DNA of 64,000 nt from Chrysopilus asiliformis (Eukaryota > Arthropoda > Insecta > Diptera > Rhagionidae), in the NCBI GenBank assembly GCA_964034945.1, contig OZ035962.1, positions 95,852,284 through 95,916,283 of the forward strand. The letters are read 5' to 3'. The number at the start of each line of letters is the position of its first letter. Positions within the stretch are counted from its first letter, which is position 1. Under the pieces are notes generated by a model. It had not been told where the DNA came from and ran no database searches. It was given only the letters and a program-made list of their open reading frames with translations. Below, piece after piece: positions 54,740 to 64,000 of this stretch. The position numbers and the translations under genes are program-made.

Positions 54740-56133
54740 GGGCGCATTCACGGTACTCAACAGTTGAGAGATCACTCATCATAACCAGAGCTGGGCAAAA
54801 TACTCAGTACATCAGTACCAGTACCAGTACATTGATACTGATACTGGAAAAAATCAGTACCAGTATTTTAGATAGAGAGAAAAACAGTACCAGTACCAGT
54901 ACTTGTATTTCTCTGTATCAAATGTACTGGTACTGGAAAAAACAAGTATCAGTACTGAGTACTGGTACTGGAAAAGCCAGTACGCACTTCAGAATTTTAA
55001 AAATACTGCAAGTTTTTCAATACATGAGAGGCGATTTTTTCATTTTCTGAATTAAATCAAAGTTTGCACTTTACATGTACTCGCGGAAATAGCTCTTAAC
55101 TGAGAAAACCGGATAAGTTTACCATTTGGCAAATGAAATATCAAATTTTTTTCAGGAAAATACCTTAGAGCAAAATAAAATTAGGGAGAACATTTATGAA
55201 CAGCACATGACTTTCTTATACAACAAAAAAAAAAATTTTTTTCAGGAAAATACCCTAGAGCAAAATAAAATTAGGGAGGAAATGTCTGAACAGCACATGA
55301 CTTTCTTATACCACAAAATTCTATATCCAAATCAACATACAAAACAAAAAACCAGTGTCTTTAAAATAGTGTATTTTTATATTTAAGAATCGATTTTTTG
55401 TGGTATAAGAAACTCATGTGCTGTTCAGAAATTTCCTCGAGAATTTTGTTTTGGTCTAGGGTATTTTCCTGAAATTTTTTTTTTTTTTTTGTGAATAAGA
55501 AAGTCATGTGCTGTTCATAAATTTTCTCCCTAATTTTATTTTGCTCTAAGGTATTTTCCTGAAAAAAATTTGATATTGCATTTGCCAAATGGTAAACTTA
55601 TCCGGTTTTCTCAGTTAAGAGCTATTTCCGCGAGTACATGTAAACTTTGATTTAATTCAGAAAATGAAAAAATCGCCTCTCATGTATTGAAAAACTTGCA
55701 GTATTTTTAAAGTTCTGAAGTGTGTACTGGCTTTTCCAGTACCAGTACTCAGTACTGATACTTGTTTTTTCCAGTACCAGTACATTTGATACAGAGAAAT
55801 ACAGTACCAGTACCAGTACCAGTACTTGTACTAGTACTGGTACTGGTACTGGTACTGGTACTGTTTTTCTCTCTATCTAAAATACTGGTACTGATTTTTT
55901 CCAGTATCAGTAACCAATGTACTGGTACTGCTTTTGTACTGCAGTACAAAAAGTACTTAAGTACGCCCAGCTCTGATCATAACTACTGATCGGACGCCAT
56001 TTTTTGTCTCGAAAAATTTCTGCGATACTTTTCTGCTCAACCGATGAGTGTAGAATTTTGACGTTTAATGTATCGAGACATTCACGAGAACTCATCGAGA
56101 TTTACTCAACCGTTGAGTACCGTGAATGCGCCC
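54740..56133. mobile_element. Outer MITE with a nested hAT insertion
   Basis: The termini GGGCGCATTCACGGTACTCAAC and its complement are flanked by ATT on both sides, a 3-bp duplication of PIF/Harbinger type. Its left portion is interrupted at 54786 by a hAT-type element with its own 8-bp duplication. The outer element without the insert is about 200 bp. Confidence 0.85.
54786..55975. mobile_element. hAT-type foldback element (1,190 bp)
   Basis: The ends CAGAGCTGGGC and GCCCAGCTCTG are flanked by perfect 8-bp duplications ATCATAAC (54778-54785, 55976-55983). The whole element is a near-palindrome: each arm has a 'cagtaccagtac' simple-repeat zone, a conserved 'tcgcggaaatagctcttaac' block, and two copies of a block of about 105 bp containing 'agagcaaaataaaattaggg' and 'cagcacatga'. 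No transposase. Confidence 0.9.
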
Positions 56134-56249
56134 ATTGTTAAAACGTGAGTCGCAGGTGATTTTTTTTTAAATAAACAACGGCGTCAGTGTCATAAAACTA
56201 CAACCTTTACCCATCCCCCGCTTTTCCTCTCAGAGGTGTAATTTCCAAA

Positions 56250-57172
56250 AATCTGTTGTTATCAACAAAAAACTTTTCTCTGCAATATTTAGTTTTGGCA
56301 ATATTTAAAAATTATTTTTTCAAATATTTCGGGAACAGTTAAAGATACGTTAAAACCGTTAAACGCAAAAATGCAAGAAATTTTATTTCCTTTGCATTTG
56401 GTTATATGCATTTTTCTCCAAAAGCGGATAGTTTCTGAGGAATTTTCAAAAAACCTAATTTTTTTCAAATGTCTTGGGAGCCGTTAGATACGTAAAAACC
56501 GTTAAAGTAAAAAAATGTGAAAAAAAAATACTTTTGTTATATTCATTTTTTCTCAAAAGCGCAAAGGTTTTCAAAAAAACTGTCTCGTTATCGCCAATTT
56601 TACTTTTCCAAAAGTTGATCGAAAACTACTATTTTCGTAAAACTCTGCGTCGAGAGTTCAACGCGTTCTCGAATTATTTAAGAAATGGACAGACCGACAG
56701 ACCGACAGACAGACAGACCGACAGACCGATAGACCGACAGACCGACAGACCGACAGACCGACAGACCGACAGACCGACAGACCGACAGACCGACAGACCG
56801 ACAGACCGACAGACCGACAGACAGACAGGCCGACAGACCGATAGACCGACAGACCGACAGACCGACAGACCGACAGACCGACAGACCGACAGACCGACAG
56901 ACCGACAGACCGACAGACCGACAGACCGACAGACCGACAGACAGACAGACCGACAGACCGACAGACCGACAGACCGACAGACCGACAGACCGACAGACAG
57001 ACAGACCGACAGACAGACAGACAGACCAACAGACCGACAAACAGTTGCACGCACATCCTCATCATTTTGCTTGAAACGGATTTTGTACAGATCAGAAAGT
57101 TTCTATCTCTCCCCGTTCTCGAGTAGATCTTCCTCAGGAATACAATACTTTCCCTCTATAGCATAGGAAAGT
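56250..57172 (-). mobile_element. R3 element copy with octamer array
   Basis: Reverse orientation: the left end 'gttgttatcaacaaaaaact' matches the R3 right terminus, and the right end 'gaatacaatactttcc' matches its left end. It contains the core 'acttttccaaaagttgatcg' and 'caacgcgttctcgaattatt'. Confidence 0.65.
56688..57043. repeat. Octanucleotide array (GACAGACC)n
   Basis: About 44 8-bp units with a few half-unit losses and GATAGACC variants. Different unit from the array at 48.6 kb, but in the same repeat family. Long open frames on both strands are artefacts. Confidence 0.95.
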
Positions 57173-59298
57173 AAAAAATAATTTTAAGTTTAATTGTAAA
57201 TATTTCTCATCAGATAATTTGCATGAGAATATTTTTACCAATATTTTAAAATTAAAAACCTAATGATTATAAATACATATTACAAAAAATGTTTTTACTC
57301 CGATTTCGGAATTCATAACTTTACTAATGCTTCCATTAAAAATGTTGACACCCACGCACTTAAGATTTTTCTTTTCTCAAAAATATTTAACTTTTCTCAA
57401 TTGAATAAACCGATAATAACAAAATTTATTGCCTTGAAATCGAAAAAAGAATGTTTTTGTCGCTGTCACAACAATTCGAATGACCACCATCAGTCCTTCG
57501 GGCTCATCTTTTAATGTCTTCCTGTGTGGTCCTCTAGAAAGAAATTTTTACGTTCGGAGACCGATTCGTGTGAACGTTGAGATCTATAAAAGAAATTACT
57601 TGGGGATATAAAACGATTGATAACCAAAAGTCAAAATCGAACGAAAGCCTTTCTACTAAACGTTTAATCTGATTAATTGCAGCGTAAATGTTCCTTAGGC
57701 GATTCACCAAATTCAAAATCATGTTTGCCTCGTTTTATTAGATTCTAGAAAATTATGTCGACTTAAATGGGTTTTTCACATAGGAATCATAATTGTCACA
57801 ATCGTACCATTTCATATAGTGACCTCTCGACCTCATGTAATTCCTAATGCAGTGGCACAAATCATTTGAATTGATTTCTACACGCATAACGCACACATAA
57901 TCAATTTAATGAACGTGGAAAATTAGCTGCGTGTACTTTAATGGTATACCTAAAAAGATGGTTCGACTGAATGCACTTTCCAATTGGAGAATTCCTTAAG
58001 AAATATCACCGCTTGTTAATTAAAGTGCTGAGACCTATAGGAGTAATGAAAGTTAAACGGGCATTCATAATAAGCCACATCGTCTAATTGAGCTGCACTT
58101 CATATTCATAAAGTTTGCGTGACGGCTGTCGCTCCATATCGCTCCAATTACATAATTTATGAATAGAACATAAGCCTTAAAATGCTTTCAATTTCATTTT
58201 TCATAAATAATTTGCATGCAATCGCAATTTTTTCTTAACAGGCCTTCTCTAAATATCCTGAAAGGATGAAAGTTTTCGATGCACTCCAATTATCCGCAAT
58301 TGTTGTTTATGCGATTTATGAGCATATGCCCTTTTAGAAAACTTTTTTCAACAAATTTGCATAAAAGTGGGAGGAAATCTTAAATCATATCAGGTTGTCT
58401 ATAAAATACATCATTTTTATAAGGGGAAGGGGCAATAGTTTAACGACGGCACTAAAATCCGCAAAAAACTCGCTCAAAGCTTCATCGTGAAGGGAAGATC
58501 CGAAAAGGTGACGGATTCTATAGACAACCTATTAGTGACAATGTGAGTCTAGTGGTACAGGCGTGGCTTCTATAAGTTTATAACTCAAAAAGTAGACCTG
58601 ATTTAGCCAGATTCGGATTTAGCAAGCTTAAATTACCCAAAAAGGACTCTTATATATCATAGAGAGTATAAAAAGTCTAATTCTGGAGAGAGCAAAAAAG
58701 AAAAAGCTAAAAATCATGGATAATTGCAACCTAGAACTATCTCTAAAACCTTCAAAAAAATCAAATACATTTCATGAATAAAGAAAATCTTTTGTGTGTC
58801 TAGTGGTCGTTTATACAGCCCACAATATTAAGTTATAATTCTCTTAAAACGTCTCCATCACAAAGATTAAAGTTCAGATTAGTCCTATTAGGTGTCAATC
58901 ACAGTATTCAGAAAAATGTTGCTCCACCGGCGACAAGGCGACTCCACAAATCGATTTTGAACTCGAAGTGAATCATCGAATCGGTTAAGAACATTCCTTA
59001 AGATGTATTTTTTGGATAAAAGAGGTTTGATTGATGCGTTTGATTCATTGTGGTTAAATACAATAAAAAGCAAAAGCCAAGTAAGTTTCCAACATGGTCT
59101 TCTACTCCACCCGTCGAATGCATTTTCTTTTGTTAAGCATTGAAGTTAATCGTAGACCTTTGGAGTCATTTAAAATTTTCTTCGAACTCTTGGCTCACCG
59201 AATAAATTATCGTCAAGTTATCTACTTCAGAATCCATTTGTTTAGTCGGTTATATTTAGGCATTAAAGAAGGTGTAACCAATTTGTAGACTCACTTTT
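57173..59298. other. Intergenic, no gene recognised
   Basis: AT-rich. One small inverted-repeat element (58392-58530) is annotated. Frames of 60-80 codons have no features. Confidence 0.45.
58392..58530. mobile_element. Small inverted-repeat element (139 bp)
   Basis: The ends AGGTTGTCTATAAAAT and a near complement (one mismatch) bound GC-richer sequence. Probably a MITE; target duplication unclear. Confidence 0.6.
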
Positions 59299-59629
59299 GT
59301 TGTCATGTAATATTGGAAACTGTAATTATTGATCACACGATGCAATTAAATTTCAATTTTAGTAATTCTTTAAATGCTACAATTAAATAAGTGATATAAA
59401 TTAGCATCGATCGAAAATGTTCATTTTTTTTGATCACTTGCACTATTTGGTCGAATTTAAATATTTATACCAATGTACGATTAGAGACTATTTTATTGTG
59501 AATGCCGCACTTAAAACATTTTTTTTTAAAATTTGTTCAGAACATTTTTCATGACTTCCAGTAAACTTGTATTTTGCTCTTTTTGGAACCTGTGCAATTT
59601 TCAACTTAAGATCCCCTTACAAAGAAGAG

Positions 59630-60235
59630 TTTTTATACTCTATATGATATATCATATAGCAGTATATTAGATTTAGTATACCGTTTGTAACGCATCGAAC
59701 CAATCATCGAAAACAAAAATGAACTACATCAGAGTGTTAGGGATGACAAAATATTTTAATTTCCGCATATGCGTCCGTCTGTCTGTCCGTAAACACCAAA
59801 ACTTTCGAAACGATTGAGATAGAGGCTTAAAATTTTATACAGTTTCGATTCTCGTAAATGGCTAGTCTAAGTTCTTGAACGGGCAAAATCGGACACATTT
59901 TGTTTAAAATTTTTCGATACGATGTTTTCAAGAAAACAGGAAAAAAAACTATTCCATTTGAATGTGGGAGGGGGAAGGGATGAAGAGGGTGGAGGGAAAG
60001 ATTGGTCCTAATTTGCCCGCTCGAAAACTTAGCCTGGCTATTTACGCAACCATACAAAATTTCAAGTCTCTAACTCAATCCAAAGTTATGGAGTTCATGG
60101 TCAGACAGACAGACGGGCGAACGGACATGCGGGAATCAAATTCTTTTGTTATCCCGAACACCTTGGTGTACTTTTGTGTCCGACAATTGGTTCGATGCGT
60201 TACAAACGGTATATTATATATATATATATATATAC
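59630..60235. mobile_element. Two-armed R2-related element (unit 1)
   Basis: The left arm contains 'gtataccgtttgtaacgcat' in reverse sense and a short gtccgtctgtctgtccg tract. The right arm (about 59985-60215) is its diverged complement, ending 'gttacaaacggtatat'. Both arms resemble R2. It is followed by a TA microsatellite at 60213-60234. The copy in unit 2 is at 62251-62856. Confidence 0.65.
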
Positions 60236-60333
60236 AGTAGAATCCCGATAATTCGTATTTCAAGGGACCAGCAAATTCATACGAATTAGCGGGATATACG
60301 AATTATCGGGGTAGGAATTAACGGGATTCTACT
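60235..60333. mobile_element. Small MITE with CAGTAGAATCCCG ends (unit 1)
   Basis: An imperfect palindrome: 'agtagaatcccgataattcg' at the left, 'cgaattatcgggg' and 'cgggattctact' at the right. This terminus is typical of small Tc1/mariner-derived MITEs. Repeated at 62856-62954. Confidence 0.65.
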
Positions 60334-60903
60334 ACTCACTCATCACATTATTTCCAGAACCACTAAACCGATTGCCATGAAATTTTCCACACAGAGTCAT
60401 CTTACCTCTTAGGTGTTTGCTTAGGTGCTCGCTACAGTTTTACAAGATTCGAGACGGAAGGTGCTGTAAGGATAACTCAAATATTCTTTTTCCCATTTTT
60501 TCTCCGAAAAGCAGGAACTGGGGGTTTTCGGGATCGTTGATCGCCAATTCGGTGTTTGAAATTTCACAAACAAACGGTTTTGAAGGCATATTTTTTTTAA
60601 AAAATGTTTAAATTGTTTCTCTGTTTTTGATGCAAAAAAAAAAAAACTTAAGCAAGAAACTTTTGTTGTATGGAAGAGTTGCGATAAATCATATCACTTT
60701 TTGTGTTAATAATCTTTTTTTTTGAAACCCCCTTAAGGGAGAAACCCCTTAAAACCCATAAAACCGAATTACTGCACAAATAACAAAACACGTGTCGAAT
60801 ATTTTTCATAGTTCCACAAATATGCAAAGTTTCATACAAATCGGAGAGTTACACTTCCGTAAGTCTTCTTTTAAATGTGACGTTAAACAAAACGTGAAAT
60901 ATA

Positions 60904-61834
60904 CAGGGTAGGCCATTTAAAGTTGACCTATCTGGCGACGCTATAACTTTTGACAGCGCTGACAGATCGACTAATGTCATACCGCGTTGGAAGCGTCATT
61001 CGAAGACAATTTACACCATGGAACAGTGCACTCCAAAAGAACGCGCTAAAATTGTTCAGCTTTACATTCAAAATAACGTCTCAATTGTGCGAAAATTAAT
61101 CATGTCAGATGAGGCACATTTCTCGTTGAATGGAGGGGCAAACAAGCAAAATTGTCGATTTTATGCCACCGAAAATCCTCAATTAATTGAAGAACAGCCC
61201 CTTTACGACCAAAAAGTAACAGTTTGGTGCGGTGTTTGCGCGAATATGATCATCGGACCGTATTTTTTCGAAGACGATTATGGAACCATGACAACAGTCA
61301 ATGGTGAGCGTTATCGAGCCATGATAATGGATTTTGTGATTCCTATTATTCGTGAAAATGACATGGATGACTCCTGGTTTCCACAGGACGGGGCAACATG
61401 CCATACAGCTCGACTAACAATCAATTTATTGCAACCATTGTTCCCCGGGCGAGTGATATCGAAAAATGGCGATTTTGACTGGCCATCGAGATCACCAGAT
61501 TTGACGCCACCAGACTTTTATTTGTGGGGTTATTTGAAATCCAAGGTATACGCTAATAAGCCAAAAACCTTAGCTCAACTGAAAGCCAACATTCGACGTG
61601 AAATAGCCGCCATATCGTCCGAAACATTGGCCAAAGCCATGGAAAATGCCGAAAAAAGAGTGCATTTGGCTGTCAAAGCTAAAGGTGCCCATTTACGCGA
61701 TCTAATTTTTAAAAATTAGCTGGAACAAATCTCCTTGGACCAAAATAAATTATTTTTGAAATGGACAAAAAAAATTGTTTTTTTTTGTTCTTTTTTTCAT
61801 AAACAAATGGGTCAACTTTAAATGGCCTACCCTG
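60904..61834 (+). mobile_element. Tc1/mariner DD41D element, internally deleted (931 bp)
   Basis: Terminal inverted repeats of 25 bp, perfect (60904-60928, 61810-61834, starting CAGGGTAGGCCATTTAAAGT), flanked by TA at 60902-60903 and 61835-61836. It contains one intact but shortened transposase frame. Elements of this type normally span about 1.3 kb, so roughly 0.35 kb is missing. Perfect ends imply it could be mobilised in trans. Confidence 0.92.
61018..61719 (+). CDS. Tc1/mariner (DD41D) transposase, internal deletion, 233 aa
   Basis: The cut-and-paste transposase starts with the typical MEQCTPKERAKIVQLYIQNN (beginning of the first helix-turn-helix), but after about 24 residues jumps to IMSDEAHFSLNG, which holds the first catalytic Asp. 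Next come a conserved TVWCGV motif, QDGATCHTA with the second Asp, and WPSRSPDLTPPDFYLWG with the third. Exactly 41 residues separate the second and third Asp, placing it with DD41D families such as rosa or Visitor. About 110-120 residues, the rest of the bipartite DNA-binding region and linker, are missing without a frame break. The catalytic domain is otherwise intact, so it probably cannot bind its ends specifically. Confidence 0.92.
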   Translation: MEQCTPKERAKIVQLYIQNNVSIVRKLIMSDEAHFSLNGGANKQNCRFYATENPQLIEEQPLYDQKVTVWCGVCANMIIGPYFFEDDYGTMTTVNGERYRAMIMDFVIPIIRENDMDDSWFPQDGATCHTARLTINLLQPLFPGRVISKNGDFDWPSRSPDLTPPDFYLWGYLKSKVYANKPKTLAQLKANIRREIAAISSETLAKAMENAEKRVHLAVKAKGAHLRDLIFKN

Positions 61835-63524
61835 TACACTATCGGATGGTATACAGAACTGAAATACACACTATCGGGTGGTATACGGTATCCATCTTTA
61901 AAGATTGCTCAAGATGTAAGTTGTCATGTAATATTGGAAACTGTAATTATTGATCACACGATGCAATTAAATTTCAATTTTAGTAATTCTTTAAATGCTA
62001 CAATTAAATAAGTGATATAAATTAGCATCGATCGAAAATGTTCATTTTTTTTGATCACTTGCACTATTTGGTCGAATTTAAATATTTATACCAATGTACG
62101 ATTAGAGACTATTTTATTGTGAATGCCGCACTTAAAACATTTTTTTTTAAAATTTGTTCAGAACATTTTTCATGACTTCCAGTAAACTTGTATTTTGCTC
62201 TTTTTGGAACCTGTGCAATTTTCAACTTAAGATCCCCTTACAAAGAAGAGTTTTTATACTCTATATGATATATCATATAGCAGTATATTAGATTTAGTAT
62301 ACCGTTTGTAACGCATCGAACCAATCATCGAAAACAAAAATGAACTACATCAGAGTGTTAGGGATGACAAAATATTTTAATTTCCGCATATGCGTCCGTC
62401 TGTCTGTCCGTAAACACCAAAACTTTCGAAACGATTGAGATAGAGGCTTAAAATTTTATACAGTTTCGATTCTCGTAAATGGCTAGTCTAAGTTCTTGAA
62501 CGGGCAAAATCGGACACATTTTGTTTAAAATTTTTCGATACGATGTTTTCAAGAAAACAGGAAAAAAAACTATTCCATTTGAATGTGGGAGGGGGAAGGG
62601 ATGAAGAGGGTGGAGGGAAAGATTGGTCCTAATTTGCCCGCTCGAAAACTTAGCCTGGCTATTTACGCAACCATACAAAATTTCAAGTCTCTAACTCAAT
62701 CCAAAGTTATGGAGTTCATGGTCAGACAGACAGACGGGCGAACGGACATGCGGGAATCAAATTCTTTTGTTATCCCGAACACCTTGGTGTACTTTTGTGT
62801 CCGACAATTGGTTCGATGCGTTACAAACGGTATATTATATATATATATATATATACAGTAGAATCCCGATAATTCGTATTTCAAGGGACCAGCAAATTCA
62901 TACGAATTAGCGGGATATACGAATTATCGGGGTAGGAATTAACGGGATTCTACTACTCACTCATCACATTATTTCCAGAACCACTAAACCGATTGCCATG
63001 AAATTTTCCACACAGAGTCATCTTACCTCTTAGGTGTTTGCTTAGGTGCTCGCTACAGTTTTACAAGATTCGAGACGGAAGGTGCTGTAAGGATAACTCA
63101 AATATTCTTTTTCCCATTTTTTCTCCGAAAAGCAGGAACTGGGGGTTTTCGGGATCGTTGATCGCCAATTCGGTGTTTGAAATTTCACAAACAAACGGTT
63201 TTGAAGGCATATTTTTTTTAAAAAATGTTTAAATTGTTTCTCTGTTTTTGATGCAAAAAAAAAAAAACTTAAGCAAGAAACTTTTGTTGTATGGAAGAGT
63301 TGCGATAAATCATATCACTTTTTGTGTTAATAATCTTTTTTTTTGAAACCCCCTTAAGGGAGAAACCCCTTAAAACCCATAAAACCGAATTACTGCACAA
63401 ATAACAAAACACGTGTCGAATATTTTTCATAGTTCCACAAATATGCAAAGTTTCATACAAATCGGAGAGTTACACTTCCGTAAGTCTTCTTTTAAATGTG
63501 ACGTTAAACAAAACGTGAAATATA

Positions 63525-64000
63525 CAGGGTAGGCCATTTAAAGTTGACCTATCTGGCGACGCTATAACTTTTGACAGCGCTGACAGATCGACTAATGTCA
63601 TACCGCGTTGGAAGCGTCATTCGAAGACAATTTACACCATGGAACAGTGCACTCCAAAAGAACGCGCTAAAATTGTTCAGCTTTACATTCAAAATAACGT
63701 CTCAATTGTGCGAAAATTAATCATGTCAGATGAGGCACATTTCTCGTTGAATGGAGGGGCAAACAAGCAAAATTGTCGATTTTATGCCACCGAAAATCCT
63801 CAATTAATTGAAGAACAGCCCCTTTACGACCAAAAAGTAACAGTTTGGTGCGGTGTTTGCGCGAATATGATCATCGGACCGTATTTTTTCGAAGACGATT
63901 ATGGAACCATGACAACAGTCAATGGTGAGCGTTATCGAGCCATGATAATGGATTTTGTGATTCCTATTATTCGTGAAAATGACATGGATGACTCCTGGTT
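63525..64000 (+). mobile_element. Tc1/mariner DD41D element, second copy (partial)
   Basis: Same TA-CAGGGTAGGCC left end as at 60904 and no difference seen to the window end. Right end not in the window. Confidence 0.9.
63639..64000 (+). CDS. DD41D transposase, second copy, 5' part (120 codons visible)
   Basis: Identical start and the same internal deletion as the frame at 61018. The reading frame is open to the window edge, ending within DMDDSW just before the second catalytic Asp. Partial at its 3' end only because the window stops. Confidence 0.9.
   Translation, partial: MEQCTPKERAKIVQLYIQNNVSIVRKLIMSDEAHFSLNGGANKQNCRFYATENPQLIEEQPLYDQKVTVWCGVCANMIIGPYFFEDDYGTMTTVNGERYRAMIMDFVIPIIRENDMDDSW

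Larger units (their letters stand above)
59299..61919. repeat. 2,621-bp tandem duplication, unit 1
   Basis: Every landmark recurs at +2,621 and no difference was seen in the parts compared. Similarity starts at 59299/61920; the base before differs (t versus a). The unit holds a two-armed R2-related element, a small MITE, a relative of the 36.6-kb repeat, and the mariner element. Confidence 0.93.
61920..64000. repeat. 2,621-bp tandem duplication, unit 2 (cut by window end)
   Basis: Directly abuts unit 1 and reproduces 59299-61379 as far as the window goes, including the R2-related element (62251-62856), small MITE (62856-62954) and mariner 5' end. The true end and copy number are outside the window. 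Confidence 0.93.

Noticed and set aside
56474..57166. Frames rich in DRPTDRQT and SVGLSVCR
   Set aside because: Translations of the (GACAGACC)n array on both strands.
60904..61834. Idea that the transposase gap is an intron
   Set aside because: The residues on either side are contiguous in one open frame at the DNA level, so there is no intervening sequence; it is a deletion.

Overview
This window is AT-rich, intron-bearing nuclear DNA from an arthropod, most probably an insect. The evidence is TATA-driven genes with short 5'-UTR introns, AATAAA signals, and transposon remnants of the Tc1/mariner, hAT, PIF/Harbinger and piggyBac types. A nematoceran fly is a plausible guess, but the species cannot be fixed from the sequence. 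There is nothing bacterial, and I recognise no rRNA, tRNA or CRISPR.

The main feature is a cluster of five minus-strand paralogous genes between 31.3 and 51.7 kb. Each encodes a secreted, cysteine-free, low-complexity protein of 215 to 513 residues. The common plan is: signal peptide, an ANVR-x-x-R basic motif that looks like a proprotein-convertase site, a long acidic or Ala-Glu-Lys repeat block, a strongly basic Thr-Lys tail, and a final glycine. Two subfamilies are visible: genes 1 and 3 (Glu/Asp-rich) and genes 2, 4 and 5 (11-residue Ala-Glu-Glu-Lys repeats). All five share a TATA box, a 5' splice site 60-61 nt downstream of it, a 64-123 nt leader intron, and a TTGACGCA element 133-159 bp upstream of the TATA box. 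This indicates co-regulation. A silk, glue, mucin or cocoon-type secretion is my inference; I recognise no characterised homologue. Genes 4 and 5 form a recent tandem duplication.

The left 30 kb is gene-poor. It holds one convincing plus-strand terminal exon (10,842-11,068 with a poly(A) signal) and many transposon-derived repeats. At 28.9-29.8 kb a 46-bp minisatellite lies next to a possible minus-strand core promoter, and a possible small spliced plus-strand gene lies at 30.2-31.0 kb.

The right end (59.3-64.0 kb) is an apparently perfect direct tandem duplication with a 2,621-bp period. Each unit carries a 931-bp Tc1/mariner element (DD41D spacing, 25-bp terminal repeats, TA target site) whose transposase lacks most of its DNA-binding region; the second copy is cut by the window end.

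Several dispersed repeat families recur. R1 contains 'aatcggttcag' and ends in 'atattagtatg'. R2 ends in 'ccatacgggtataa'. R3 ends in 'gttttgtgttgatcacaactg' and seeds long octanucleotide arrays. H1 is 492 bp with 3-bp target duplications. Several nested insertions have readable target-site duplications and so give a relative chronology.
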